A DNA stretch of 64,000 bases from Sphingomonas guangdongensis (GCF_900199185.1 NZ_OBMI01000003.1:310001-374000), one strand, 5' to 3'. Shown: positions 1 to 7,789, counted from the first letter of the stretch. The notes: a model not told the origin generated them from the sequence alone. A program made the numbers and translations.

Positions 1-861
1 GTGGACCTCGACGTCCTCGTGGCCCAGGATCTCGGCGCAGACGACCGTGTCCTGGATAAAATTCTTCGGCACGCCGCCACCGATCATGAGCAGGCCGGTG
101 GTGCCCGCCTCGATCTTGATCTGGGTGAGCTCGCGGAAGTCGGCGATCGCGTCGAGCATCATGTACGGGCGGCCTTCCTTGGCGGCGTCGACCTGGTGCT
201 TGACCAGACCAAAGCCGGCCGAGGAGTCGACGAACGCCGGGCAGAAGATCGGCACGTCATGCTCGTAGGCGAGCTTGACCAGGCTGTTCTCCTTCTTGCC
301 GTGCTCGACCAGATACTTGCCCATCTCGCGGATGAACGCGCGGCTCGAGTACGCCTTCGGCTCCAGGCTTTCCGCGATCTTGTTGATCGTGAAGTCGCAG
401 TCCTGCAGCTGCTCCTCGTCGATGTAGGTATCGTAGATGCGGTCGATGTAGAGCGAGCGCAGCGTGTCGTCGTCCGGGATCTCGAGCGCCTGATAGTGCT
501 TGTGACCAAGCCCCTCGAAGAAATCCATGTCGACGATGGTCGCGCCCGTCGCGACGATCACGTCGACCATGTTGCTCCGGACCAGTTCCGCGTACAGGTC
601 CATGCAGCCGCCGGCCGAGGTCGATCCGGCGACGACCAGCACCACCGTGCAGTCCTTGTCGGCCAGCATGTCGTTGTAGATCTTGGTCGCGCGGCCGAGA
701 TCGCGGCTGGTGAAGCTCATGTCGGCCATCGCGTCGACGATCGGGCGCGCGTCGAACGACTTGATGTCGATGTGCTTGACCTGCTTGCTCAGCAGCTCGG
801 CCTTGCGCGTGTCGTTAATGGGCGCGTTCGCGGCCGCGGTCTTGGTCAGGGTGTCAGTCAC
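1..861 (-). CDS. Deoxyhypusine-synthase-family protein (homospermidine synthase candidate), C-terminus cut by window edge
   Basis: The first 287 residues of an NAD-dependent enzyme of the deoxyhypusine synthase family; the rest lies before position 1. The reading begins at GTG 859-861, seven bases after a GGGAG Shine-Dalgarno. Family motifs visible are the nucleotide-binding stretch VVAGSTSAGG, the segment NMVDVIVATGAT and the loop GGGVPKNF, whose lysine (residue 266) matches the catalytic lysine of the family. Bacteria have no eIF5A to modify, so the eukaryotic reaction is unlikely. Transfer of an aminobutyl group from one amine to another (putrescine to homospermidine) is the plausible alternative, supported by the ornithine decarboxylase directly upstream. 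The family call is firm; the substrate is inferred. Confidence 0.85.
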   Translation of the reverse strand, partial: MTDTLTKTAAANAPINDTRKAELLSKQVKHIDIKSFDARPIVDAMADMSFTSRDLGRATKIYNDMLADKDCTVVLVVAGSTSAGGCMDLYAELVRSNMVDVIVATGATIVDMDFFEGLGHKHYQALEIPDDDTLRSLYIDRIYDTYIDEEQLQDCDFTINKIAESLEPKAYSSRAFIREMGKYLVEHGKKENSLVKLAYEHDVPIFCPAFVDSSAGFGLVKHQVDAAKEGRPYMMLDAIADFRELTQIKIEAGTTGLLMIGGGVPKNFIQDTVVCAEILGHEDVEVH

Positions 862-922
862 GAGGGGGTTCTCCCGCAGTCGATGCCGGCGTCGTTCAAA
901 GGGGACGCGGAAACCCGTAACG

Positions 923-948
923 CGGCGGAGCGCGTCTGCGCTCCGCCG
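923..948 (-). terminator. Perfect 11-bp hairpin between the decarboxylase and the DHS-like gene
   Basis: Arms 923-933 and 938-948 (CGGCGGAGCGC and its exact complement) are separated by a 4-base loop. It lies 25 bases after the decarboxylase stop and 62 bases before the DHS-like start. There is no T-run on the minus strand. It may be an RNA-stabilising or partial-termination stem that sets the ratio of the two proteins. It is also self-complementary in DNA, so a protein site is possible. Confidence 0.4.
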
Positions 949-972
949 GTGATCACGTGTTGCGGTTAACGG

Positions 973-2202
973 TTACAGCTTGACGACGTTCGTCCGCGCC
1001 GGCGCTTCCGCCTGGAGGTAGAGCGACGACATCGGCTCGTCCGCCACCATCACGGTCTCGTCCGAGCCGAAGCCGTTGAACGCGGTCCGCATCGCCGAGC
1101 CGTACGCGCCGAGCATCCCGACCTCGATGTAATCGCCGACCTGAATGTCCGCCGGCAGCTCGAACGGGCCGGTCATGTGGTCCAGGTCGTCGCAGGTCGG
1201 GCCGTAGAAGCTGAACGGCATCGTCTTGGCGCGGCTGTCCGGCTCGCGCAGCAGCCGCACCGGGAACCGCCAGCCGATGTGCGCGGCATCGAACAGCGCA
1301 CCGTAGGCACCGTCGTTGATGTACAGCTCGTCGCCCCGGCGCCGCTCGACCCGCACGATGATGGAGCTGTACTCGGCGCACAGCGCCCGGCCCGGCTCCG
1401 CCCACAACTCGGCCGAATAGCTGATCGGCAGCGACTCGAACGCGCGATGGATGGTGTCAAAATAGCGCTGCAGCGCCTGCGGCTCCATGCCCGGGTAGAC
1501 GCTTGGGAAGCCGCCGCCGACATCGACGACGTCGACCGTCACCGCCGCCTCGACGATCGCCGCGCGGACGCGCTCCATCGCCTGCGCATAGGCGTCGGGC
1601 GACATCGCCTGCGACCCGACGTGGAAGCAGATGCCGAGCGCGTCGGCGACCTGGCGGGTCGCAAGCAGCAGCGCCTTCGCCTCGTCCGGCATCACGCCGA
1701 ACTTCGACGCGAGGCTGAGCTTCGACAGGTCGGACGACACGCGGATGCGGACGCAGAGCGTCAGGTCGGCCGCGGGCACGCCGTTGCACGCAGTCGCGCG
1801 GACGATCTTCTCCAGTTCCTCCATCGAATCGAGGCTGAACGTGCGAACGCCATGCTCGAAATACGCCTGGTGGATGGCCTCCTCGGCCTTGACCGGGTGC
1901 ATGAAGCAGAGCGTCGCCTCCGGCAGCGTGCGCGCGACGAGGCGGACCTCGCCGAGCGAGGCGACGTCGTATTGCGTGACGCCGCTATCCCACAGGATCC
2001 GCAGGAGCTCCGGGCTTGGGTTCGCCTTTACCGCGTACATCGAGCGGCCCGGGAACTTTTCCACGAAGAACCGGGCGGCGCGTGCCGCAGCGTGCGGACG
2101 AACCAGCGTCACCGGCTGAAGCGGTGCGCCCTTGGCGATCTCAATGGCGTCGGACGCCGAATGGGGGGCAGCTAGCCCCAGCGCGCTATGATGCTGGTGC
2201 AA
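973..2202 (-). CDS. Group IV PLP-dependent ornithine (or lysine/ornithine) decarboxylase
   Basis: A 409-residue alanine-racemase-fold decarboxylase that should convert ornithine to putrescine in the cytoplasm. The PLP lysine is Lys59 in YAVKANP. Also present are FHVGSQ, GGGFPSVYPG, EPGRAL and the C-terminal YGPTCDDLD loop with the catalytic cysteine. Length fits the bacterial 370-410 residue class. The only usable start is TTG 2200-2202, because no in-frame ATG precedes the conserved core and a full GGAGGT Shine-Dalgarno sits 8 bases upstream. The DHS-like gene follows 111 bases downstream on the same strand, so the pair reads as a polyamine operon. Lysine activity cannot be excluded from sequence. 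Confidence 0.9.
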   Translation of the reverse strand: MHQHHSALGLAAPHSASDAIEIAKGAPLQPVTLVRPHAAARAARFFVEKFPGRSMYAVKANPSPELLRILWDSGVTQYDVASLGEVRLVARTLPEATLCFMHPVKAEEAIHQAYFEHGVRTFSLDSMEELEKIVRATACNGVPAADLTLCVRIRVSSDLSKLSLASKFGVMPDEAKALLLATRQVADALGICFHVGSQAMSPDAYAQAMERVRAAIVEAAVTVDVVDVGGGFPSVYPGMEPQALQRYFDTIHRAFESLPISYSAELWAEPGRALCAEYSSIIVRVERRRGDELYINDGAYGALFDAAHIGWRFPVRLLREPDSRAKTMPFSFYGPTCDDLDHMTGPFELPADIQVGDYIEVGMLGAYGSAMRTAFNGFGSDETVMVADEPMSSLYLQAEAPARTNVVKL

Positions 2203-2207
2203 TTCAA

Positions 2208-2326
2208 GGGACCTCCAATGCCAGGAGCACGCTCCCGGTCTTCAGTTACCGAAATCACTGCCTTGCGGTGGAAGTCCCATGGGGCAGCGGAGGCGGGCAC
2301 ATAGGTCCGGCGAACCCCCCTGTAAA
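2208..2326 (-). promoter_or_regulatory. Decarboxylase promoter and leader with an SD-sequestering helix
   Basis: On the minus strand a -35 TTTACA (2321-2326) and a -10 TATGTG (2298-2303) are 17 bases apart, giving a leader of about 88 bases. Within it GGGACTTCC (2270-2278) can pair with GGAGGTCCC (2208-2216), which contains the Shine-Dalgarno, over nine base pairs with one G-U, plus an adjacent A-U. The intervening RNA holds a smaller stem (CCGGGAGC against GCTCCTGG). Such folding would mask the TTG start. The alphaproteobacterial speF leader (Rfam) sits at the same kind of gene, but I could not test whether this is a member. Confidence 0.55.
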
Positions 2327-2364
2327 GAGTTTCTCTGCGTGCTTTTTTCGGCCAAGGACCGGGC

Positions 2365-3333
2365 GTGACCATCGTGCGACAACCCACCCGCGCCGGGGTG
2401 CGCGACGCTGCGGCGAAGATGACGGCGATCCTGCCGCCGACACCGCTGCTCATTGCGGAGATCCGCGGCGTGGACGTGGCCTTCAAGGCCGAGTCGCTGC
2501 AACCGATCGGCGCCTTCAAGATCCGCGGCGCGTGGCACCGGCTGACCACGCTGGATGAGGCCGCGCGCAAGAAGGGCGTGGTCGCCTTCTCCTCCGGCAA
2601 CCACGCGCAGGGCGTCGCCTGGGCCGCGCGGGAGCTCGGCATGCCGGCGGTCGTCGTCATGCCGGACGACGCGCCGGTGGTGAAACGCGAATCGACCCTG
2701 GCGCTCGGGGCCGAGGTGGTCGGCTGCAACCGCCTGACCGACAGCCGCGAGAAGATCGCCGCGCACCTGGCCCACGCGCGCGGCGCGGTACTGGTGCCGA
2801 GCTTCGACGATGCGTGGGTGATCGAGGGTCAGGGAAGCGCGGGCATCGAGGCCGAGGACCAGTTCAAGGAGCTGGGCTTCGACGGGATCGAGCATGTGGT
2901 GACGCCGTGCGGCGGCGGCGGGCTGGCCGCCGGGCTCGCGCTCGCACTGCCGGAGGCGCGCATCACCGTGGTCGAGCCGGAGGGCTGGGACGACATGCGG
3001 CGCAGCCTGGAGGCGGGCTGGATCGAGGAGGTGCCGGCCGACGCGCCTCCGACCGCGTGCGACTCGCTCCAGACCAGGCGCGTGTCGCAGCTGACCTTCG
3101 ACGTGCTGTCCCGACGCTCGGCAACCGGCGTCGCGGTAAGCGAGGTGGAGGTGCGCGCGGCGCAGCGCTGGGCGGCAGCGAAACTGCGGCTGGTCGTGGA
3201 GCCCGGTGGTGCGGTGGCGATCGCCGCGCTGCTCGCCGGCAAGGTGGAGCCGGCCGAGAACATGCTGGTGCTGGTATCGGGGGGCAACGTCGACCCGTCC
3301 GCCTATGCCGCGGTGCTGGGTCGCGCGGACTGA
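2365..3333 (+). CDS. PLP-dependent threonine/serine dehydratase-like protein (fold type II)
   Basis: A 322-residue tryptophan-synthase-beta-superfamily enzyme, likely a threonine/serine dehydratase or serine racemase. Lys52 in IGAFKIRGA is the expected Schiff-base lysine. SSGNHAQG binds the substrate carboxylate and the glycine loop CGGGGLAAG binds the cofactor phosphate. There is no C-terminal ACT domain, so this is the short catabolic or racemase-like form rather than feedback-inhibited IlvA. Start is GTG 2365, six bases after AAGGA. It is divergent from the decarboxylase and overlaps the next small gene by one base. Substrate among hydroxy-amino acids is not decidable here. Confidence 0.85.
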   Translation: MTIVRQPTRAGVRDAAAKMTAILPPTPLLIAEIRGVDVAFKAESLQPIGAFKIRGAWHRLTTLDEAARKKGVVAFSSGNHAQGVAWAARELGMPAVVVMPDDAPVVKRESTLALGAEVVGCNRLTDSREKIAAHLAHARGAVLVPSFDDAWVIEGQGSAGIEAEDQFKELGFDGIEHVVTPCGGGGLAAGLALALPEARITVVEPEGWDDMRRSLEAGWIEEVPADAPPTACDSLQTRRVSQLTFDVLSRRSATGVAVSEVEVRAAQRWAAAKLRLVVEPGGAVAIAALLAGKVEPAENMLVLVSGGNVDPSAYAAVLGRAD

Positions 3334-3488
3334 TGGCCAACGTTGCGCCCGCGGTCGCGATGCTCGCCGTCTTCGCGCTCACCGCCGGCGGTTTCTACCT
3401 TCTACGCGGGCGTGACCGGACCAAGGGCACGCTGATGCTGGTCTGCGCCGCGGTGATCCTCGCCAACGTCGCGATCTGGACGGTCTAA
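3333..3488 (+). CDS. 51-residue small membrane protein
   Basis: The ATG overlaps the stop codon of the dehydratase by one base (TGATG), so the two are translationally coupled. The protein has an N-terminal hydrophobic helix (about 5-23), a short basic loop LLRGRDRTKG and a second helix (about 33-50) ending VAIWTV. It is too small for a recognisable domain. I do not recognise the family; its steady position in the operon is the only clue to function. Confidence 0.6.
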   Translation: MANVAPAVAMLAVFALTAGGFYLLRGRDRTKGTLMLVCAAVILANVAIWTV

Positions 3489-3505
3489 CCTCGACCGACA
3501 CCGCG

Positions 3506-3754
3506 TCAGGCAGATTTCTTGCGCTTTTTGCGATTCGCCTTGCCCGTATCCGCCAGAAGATAGGCGAGACCTACGCCGGCGGCGATTAGTCCAACCCCGA
3601 GCCCGATGAGCAACCCGCTGCCCGGACCGCCCGCTTCGGCCCGCTTCTTCGGAGTCCTCGCGACCACCGGCGGCAGCTCGCTGTGCGGCGTCGGCCCGGG
3701 ATGAAGCGGGTAGGGCGACTGGTTGCCTTCGGGTACCGGCGGCTGGTGGCTCAT
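3506..3754 (-). CDS. 82-residue proline-rich single-pass membrane protein
   Basis: The N-terminal 35 residues are proline- and serine-rich (PPVPEG, PYPLHPGPTP). Then comes one hydrophobic segment of about 20 residues (GSGLLIGLGVGLIAAGVGLA) and a strongly basic tail ending KANRKKRKKSA. The ATG at 3754 has an AGGAGA site six bases upstream. The layout suggests a bitopic inner-membrane protein with a cytoplasmic lysine-rich end. No family recognised. Confidence 0.6.
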   Translation of the reverse strand: MSHQPPVPEGNQSPYPLHPGPTPHSELPPVVARTPKKRAEAGGPGSGLLIGLGVGLIAAGVGLAYLLADTGKANRKKRKKSA

Positions 3755-3810
3755 CTACGCTCTCCTGACACGACGATGTCGAGGCGAACGCGCGCGGGGC
3801 CGCGCGGGTT

Positions 3811-4467
3811 TCAGCGGATCGGGCTGTTCGGATCGAGCCGCATGTCGAGGTACTTGTCGACGCTACCCATCAGCTCCTTCATCTCGTGCTGGAAGAAGTG
3901 GTTGGCGCCCGGGATCGTGTCGTGATGGATCGTGATGTGCTTTTGGGTGCGCAGCTTGTCCACGAGCTTCTGGACGGCGAGCGGCGTGACGACCTCGTCC
4001 GCCTCGCCCTGAATGATAATGCCAGAGGAGGGACAGGGCGCGAGAAAGGTGAAGTCGAACATGTTGGCGGGCGGCGCGACCGAGATGAAGCCGCGGATCT
4101 CCGGCCTCCGCATCAGCAACTGCATCCCGATCCACGCGCCGAAACCGAACCCGGCCACCCAGGTGGTCGACGCCTCCGGGTGGAAGCTCTGCACCCAGTC
4201 GAGCGCGCTGGCCGCGTCCGACAGCTCGCCGACGCCATTATCGAACACGCCCTGGCTCTTGCCGACCCCGCGGAAGTTGAAGCGGAGCGTCGCGAAGCCG
4301 CGGCGCTGAAACGTCTTGTAGAGCTCCTGCACGATCGCGTTGTTCATGGTGCCGCCCGACATCGGGTGCGGGTGCAGGATCATGGCAACCGGCGCGCGCG
4401 GGCGCGGCGCGGGTGCGAAGCGGCCCTCCAGGCGACCTTCGGGTCCGGGAAAGATGACTTCGGGCAT
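3811..4467 (-). CDS. Alpha/beta-hydrolase-fold protein (COG2945-like), nucleophile serine replaced by glycine
   Basis: 218 residues with the fold signature HPHPMSGGTMNN (oxyanion region), FNFRGVGKSQG, then GFGFGAWIG where hydrolases of this group usually have GFSFG. The codon is GGT, so the serine nucleophile is absent. A later aspartate (GEADEVV) and histidine (GANHFF) remain in acid and base positions. The start is ATG 4467 with AGCAGG seven bases upstream; an upstream in-frame extension crosses into the divergent gene and is less likely. Either it is a non-catalytic relative or it uses other chemistry. It is divergent from the cysteine desulfurases with 105 bases between. Confidence 0.75.
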   Translation of the reverse strand: MPEVIFPGPEGRLEGRFAPAPRPRAPVAMILHPHPMSGGTMNNAIVQELYKTFQRRGFATLRFNFRGVGKSQGVFDNGVGELSDAASALDWVQSFHPEASTTWVAGFGFGAWIGMQLLMRRPEIRGFISVAPPANMFDFTFLAPCPSSGIIIQGEADEVVTPLAVQKLVDKLRTQKHITIHHDTIPGANHFFQHEMKELMGSVDKYLDMRLDPNSPIR

Positions 4468-4572
4468 GATGAAACCTGCTGAGGCGTAAGGCGCGTCGGC
4501 GTGGCGCGCGAGAAGTGCGGCGCTATATAAGAGGAGGTTGCTTTCGCGCAATCGGTTCGGAAAAGGTGCGTG

Positions 4573-5676
4573 ATGGCAGCCCGTCTCTATCTTGATCACG
4601 CGGCGACGACGCCGATGCACCCGCTCGCGGCGGAGGCCGTTGTGCGCGGCATGGCCGGCTGGGCCAATCCGTCCTCGCCACACTCCGAGGGTCGTGCCGC
4701 CCGCGCCGCGCTGGAGAGTGCGCGCAACGTCATCAAGGCCGCCTATGGCTGGACAGGCGAGCTGATCCTGACGAGCGGCGCGAGTGAGGCGATTGCGCTC
4801 GCGGTGACCCGCGCGCAGGTCGCAAGCAAACTCGTGTCAGTGACGGAGCATGATGCCGTGCTCCGCATGATGCCCGACGCCGGTCGCCTGAGCGTCGCGG
4901 CCGACGGCCGGATCGACCTGGCCGCACTCGCCCGCGCGCTGGCCACGTCGCCCGCGCCGGCGCTGGTGGCGGTGCAGTGGGGCAACAGCGAGACCGGCGT
5001 GATCCAGCCGCTCCATGAAATCGGCAAGCTGGTGAAGGCGGCGGGCGGCGTTCTGTTCGTCGATGCCGCGCAGATGCCGGCCAACTGGAAGGGCGGCGAC
5101 CTGCCGCAGGACGTGGCGGACCTGATCGCCATCTCCGGCCACAAGCGCGGCGGACCGGCCGGCGTCGGCGGGCTACTGGTTCGCGACCTGTCGCTGCTGC
5201 TGCCGACCGGCGGGCAGGAGCGCGGTTACCGCGGCGGCACGGAAAATGTGCCGGGCGCGCTCGGCTTCGCAGCCGCGGTGTCGATCCCGGAGAACCTGGC
5301 GGCGATGTCGGGCATGCGTGGGCGGCTGGATCAGGCGGTCAAGGCGCTAGGCGGCGACGTGGTCGCCGACGGCGCGCTCCGGGCACCGCACATCGGCTCC
5401 TACCGGCTCCCCGGACTGTCGGCGGCGGCGCAGCTGATCCGCTTCGACCTGGCGGGCGTCGCCGTCTCGGCCGGCTCTGCCTGCTCGTCGGGGACGATGC
5501 GGCCGAGCCACGTGCTCGCGCACATGGCGTGGGAGGCGGCCGCGGCGGGTGAGGTGATCCGGGTGAGTTTCGGGCGGAGTACGACACCCGCCGACATCGA
5601 GCGCTTCATCAGCGCCTGGGCGGAGATCGCGCGGGAGGCGCGCGCGCGTGCCGTACCGGCCGAAGCGGCGGCGTGA
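4573..5676 (+). CDS. Cysteine desulfurase, NifS/IscS family (first of two)
   Basis: A 367-residue PLP enzyme that moves sulfur from cysteine to an active-site cysteine for Fe-S or thio-cofactor assembly. Seen are LDHAATTPMHP at the N-terminus, the PLP lysine in SGHKRGGPAG, and the persulfide cysteine in SAGSACSSGTMRPSHVL. ATG 4573 is six bases after AAAAGG; a GTG three bases earlier is the alternative. The next gene starts inside its stop codon. The two desulfurases are similar in architecture but clearly diverged, so they are old paralogues rather than a recent duplication. Confidence 0.9.
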   Translation: MAARLYLDHAATTPMHPLAAEAVVRGMAGWANPSSPHSEGRAARAALESARNVIKAAYGWTGELILTSGASEAIALAVTRAQVASKLVSVTEHDAVLRMMPDAGRLSVAADGRIDLAALARALATSPAPALVAVQWGNSETGVIQPLHEIGKLVKAAGGVLFVDAAQMPANWKGGDLPQDVADLIAISGHKRGGPAGVGGLLVRDLSLLLPTGGQERGYRGGTENVPGALGFAAAVSIPENLAAMSGMRGRLDQAVKALGGDVVADGALRAPHIGSYRLPGLSAAAQLIRFDLAGVAVSAGSACSSGTMRPSHVLAHMAWEAAAAGEVIRVSFGRSTTPADIERFISAWAEIAREARARAVPAEAAA

Positions 5677-6755
5677 CCTACCTCGACTATCAGGCCACGA
5701 CGCCGCTCGCGCCCGAGGCGCTGGCGGCGATGCTGCCGTGGCTGGAGCACGGCCACGCCAACCCTCACTCGCCGCACGCCGCCGGCCGCCGCGCGAAGGC
5801 GGCGGTGGAGGTCGCGCGGGAACAGGTCGCCGCGCTGCTCCCCGCGAACGGCGCCGTCACCTTCACCAGTGGCGCGACGGAGGCGCTGAACTGGGCGTTC
5901 AGCGGCTTAGGACCGAGTCGCACCGTGACGATCGCAACCGAGCATGCCGCGGTGCTCGAGTCCGCGGAAGCACATGGCGACACCGTCGTGCTGCCGGTCG
6001 GGCAAGACGGGCTGGTCGACCTGGGCGCAGCGCGCGCGGCAATCGTGCCCGGTACGGCACTGGTCGCGGCGATGCTGGTCAACAACGAGATCGGAGTGGT
6101 TCAGCCGGTCGCCGCGCTTGCCGAACTCGCGCACGCCGCGGGCGCGCTGTTCCTGTGCGACGCGGTGCAGGGATACGGGCGCGTGCCGGTACCGGCCGAC
6201 GCAGACCTGATCGCGATTTCCGCGCACAAGGTGCACGGACCCAAGGGGATCGGCGCGCTGTGGATCCGAGACGGGGTGACGCTCGCACCGCTCCTTCATG
6301 GTGGCGGGCAGGAGGCGGCAGGCCGCTCGGGCACGCTCAGTCCGGCGCTGTGCGCCGGGTTCGGAGCGGCGGCGGTGCTCGCGGCCGAGCGGGGAGCGAC
6401 TGACGCGGCGCACGTCGCGACGCTTTTCGACGCGGCACTGGCGGTGCTCGGCGGTGGCTGGACGGTCAACGGCAGCGTCGCGGCGCGCTACCGCGGCAAC
6501 CTGAACGTCCGGCGCGCGGGGCTGGATGTCGCGCGCCTGATGAGCGAGCTGCGCGACGTTGCTTTCTCTGCCGGCTCGGCCTGCGCGAGCGGATCGGGGC
6601 GGTCGAGTCACGTCCTGCGCGCGCTTGGACTCTCGGAGGCGGAGGCACGCAGCAGCATCCGGCTCGGCTTCGGCCGCTACACGACGCAGGCTGAGCTCTT
6701 CGACGCGCTCGGCCGGATCGACGCGGCCGCGCGCGCACAGCGGATCGCCGCGTGA
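5673..6755 (+). CDS. Cysteine desulfurase, NifS/IscS family (second of two)
   Basis: 360 residues, starting GTG 5673 within the previous stop (GTGA overlap). YLDYQATTPLAPEA opens the fold, SAHKVHGPKGIG carries the PLP lysine and FSAGSACASGSGRSSHVL the catalytic cysteine, so both tandem copies look active. A ferredoxin gene follows with another 4-base overlap, indicating one transcript for two sulfur donors and an electron carrier. No scaffold or SUF ATPase gene is adjacent; SufE is encoded about 17 kb away at 23.7-24.1 kb. A division of labour between the copies is inferred only from their tandem retention. Confidence 0.9.
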   Translation: MTYLDYQATTPLAPEALAAMLPWLEHGHANPHSPHAAGRRAKAAVEVAREQVAALLPANGAVTFTSGATEALNWAFSGLGPSRTVTIATEHAAVLESAEAHGDTVVLPVGQDGLVDLGAARAAIVPGTALVAAMLVNNEIGVVQPVAALAELAHAAGALFLCDAVQGYGRVPVPADADLIAISAHKVHGPKGIGALWIRDGVTLAPLLHGGGQEAAGRSGTLSPALCAGFGAAAVLAAERGATDAAHVATLFDAALAVLGGGWTVNGSVAARYRGNLNVRRAGLDVARLMSELRDVAFSAGSACASGSGRSSHVLRALGLSEAEARSSIRLGFGRYTTQAELFDALGRIDAAARAQRIAA

Positions 6756-7051
6756 TCAGCGTCGTGGTGGAGGGGGCGGGCGGCGCGCGAACGCTTGCGG
6801 CCGCGCCCGGCGACGTGCTGTTGCGCGTGCTCCAGGCCGCGGGCGAGCCGCTGGAGGGTACTTGCGACGGCCAGATGGCATGCGCGACCTGCCACGTGAT
6901 CGTCACCGCCAGCTTCGACCGGCTGCCACCCGCAAGCGGGGAGGAGGAAGACATGCTCGACCTCGCACCGGGTGCGAGCCGGACCAGCCGGCTGTCCTGC
7001 CAGGTGGTGCTCGCACCCGAGATGGATGGGATGAAGCTGCGGGTTCCCTGA
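6752..7051 (+). CDS. [2Fe-2S] ferredoxin, adrenodoxin type
   Basis: 99 residues; cytoplasmic electron carrier. The cluster ligands are in GTCDGQMACATCHV (C-X5-C-X2-C) plus a fourth cysteine in RLSCQVV, the pattern of vertebrate-type and Isc-type ferredoxins. GTG 6752 overlaps the desulfurase stop by four bases. Sitting last in the desulfurase operon, it probably feeds electrons to Fe-S assembly, as Fdx does in ISC operons. Length is usual for the family (about 100-115). Confidence 0.9.
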   Translation: MISVVVEGAGGARTLAAAPGDVLLRVLQAAGEPLEGTCDGQMACATCHVIVTASFDRLPPASGEEEDMLDLAPGASRTSRLSCQVVLAPEMDGMKLRVP

Positions 7052-7165
7052 CGAACCTGCGCTGGGGTGACGGGTGGGTGAACGCCCCATTCACCGCAGC
7101 CTCAGCTTGGCAGGCGCACTCTCCCGTCATGGCCCGCGCGATCGGGCGTGTGCAGGAGAGTAGGC

Positions 7166-7456
7166 ATGAAGATTCTGGCATTTGTGGCGGCGGGACTGGT
7201 CGCCGCATCGGCGGTGACGCCGGTTCCGGCAGAAGCGCAGAGCCGCTGGGGCTATGGCGGGTACGATCGCGGATACCGCGACGGCTGGCGTGGCGATCGT
7301 GGCTGGCGCGGTGACCGGGGCTGGCGAGGTGATCGCGGCTGGCGCGGCAACCGGGGCTGGCGCGGCCATCGTGGCTGGCGGGGGCGTGACCGGGTGCGCT
7401 GCCGCTGGGTACGCAGCTACTACGGCCCGGTTCAGCGCTGCGTGCGGTTCCGCTGA
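7166..7456 (+). CDS. Secreted 96-residue protein with RGWRGD-type tandem repeats
   Basis: A signal peptide (MKILAFVAAGLVAASAVTPVPAEA, cut before QSRW) leads to a mature part made mostly of the six-residue unit GWRG(D/N/H)R in five full copies plus a variant, followed by a basic tail with two cysteines (RVRCRWVRSYYGPVQRC). Start ATG 7166 has AGGAGA six bases upstream. The mature protein is very rich in Gly, Arg and Trp with no recognisable enzyme domain. A cell-envelope or RNA/anion-binding role is possible, but the function is unknown. Confidence 0.7.
   Translation: MKILAFVAAGLVAASAVTPVPAEAQSRWGYGGYDRGYRDGWRGDRGWRGDRGWRGDRGWRGNRGWRGHRGWRGRDRVRCRWVRSYYGPVQRCVRFR
7283..7390 (+). repeat. Intragenic 18-bp tandem repeat (5 copies plus one degenerate)
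   Basis: Units start at 7283, 7301, 7319, 7337 and 7355, each encoding GWRGxR, with a sixth degenerate unit to 7390. Third codon positions vary (CGT, CGC, CGA, CGG), so the array is old or is selected at protein level rather than freshly slipped. A whole-unit change keeps the frame. Confidence 0.9.
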
Positions 7457-7462
7457 TCCGGC

Positions 7463-7491
7463 TTGATCGCGTCCGCCCACTCCCCTATCTG
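7463..7491 (+). promoter_or_regulatory. Promoter of the SRP RNA gene
   Basis: TTGATC (7463-7468) and TATCTG (7486-7491) are separated by 17 bases. The predicted transcription start, seven bases after the -10 box, falls on 7499, the first base of the closing helix of the SRP RNA. Confidence 0.7.
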
Positions 7492-7498
7492 GCGCGTC

Positions 7499-7587
7499 GG
7501 GAGTCGGGCGGACGTGGTCGTCGCCAACCTGGTCAGGTCCTGACGGAAGCAGCCACAACGATTTCGCCGCGGGTCGTTCCGGCTCCC
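7499..7587 (+). ncRNA. ffs: Signal recognition particle RNA, small bacterial (4.5S) type
   Basis: About 89 bases. The conserved Ffh-binding tip is present as GGTCAGGTCC (7531-7540) and GGAAGCAGCC (7544-7553). The terminal helix closes GGGAGTCGG (7499-7507) with CCGGCTCCC (7579-7587), with one G-U. It lies upstream of dnaX, a common location for this gene. The remaining gap to dnaX (7588-7789) holds nothing I can assign except a fragment at 7714-7737 resembling the end of the longer dispersed repeat found at 29.6 and 35.4 kb. No U-rich terminator follows. Protein partners Ffh and FtsY are also encoded in this window. Confidence 0.9.
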
Positions 7588-7789
7588 ACCGCGCATCGCG
7601 CAAGCGCGCAGTTGATCCTCTCCATGCGAGCAAGCGCGGTTGGCGGGCTGCACGGCCGACGGACGACGTGGCTCCGCCGCGGTGCGAACTCAAACACCGG
7701 CTCCGGCGCGTCCCTCGACTCCGCTCGGACGAACGGTGTCGGCGGCGAACCCTTCGACAATCCCCCGCCCACGCCTTAGATAGCTTGGC

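Noticed and set aside
2341-2350. Run of six Ts before the dehydratase as a terminator
   Set aside because: No stable stem precedes it, and nothing upstream on that strand needs terminating.
7283-7390. Regular 18-bp repeats as a possible CRISPR array
   Set aside because: Repeats are contiguous without spacers and encode a peptide unit in frame.
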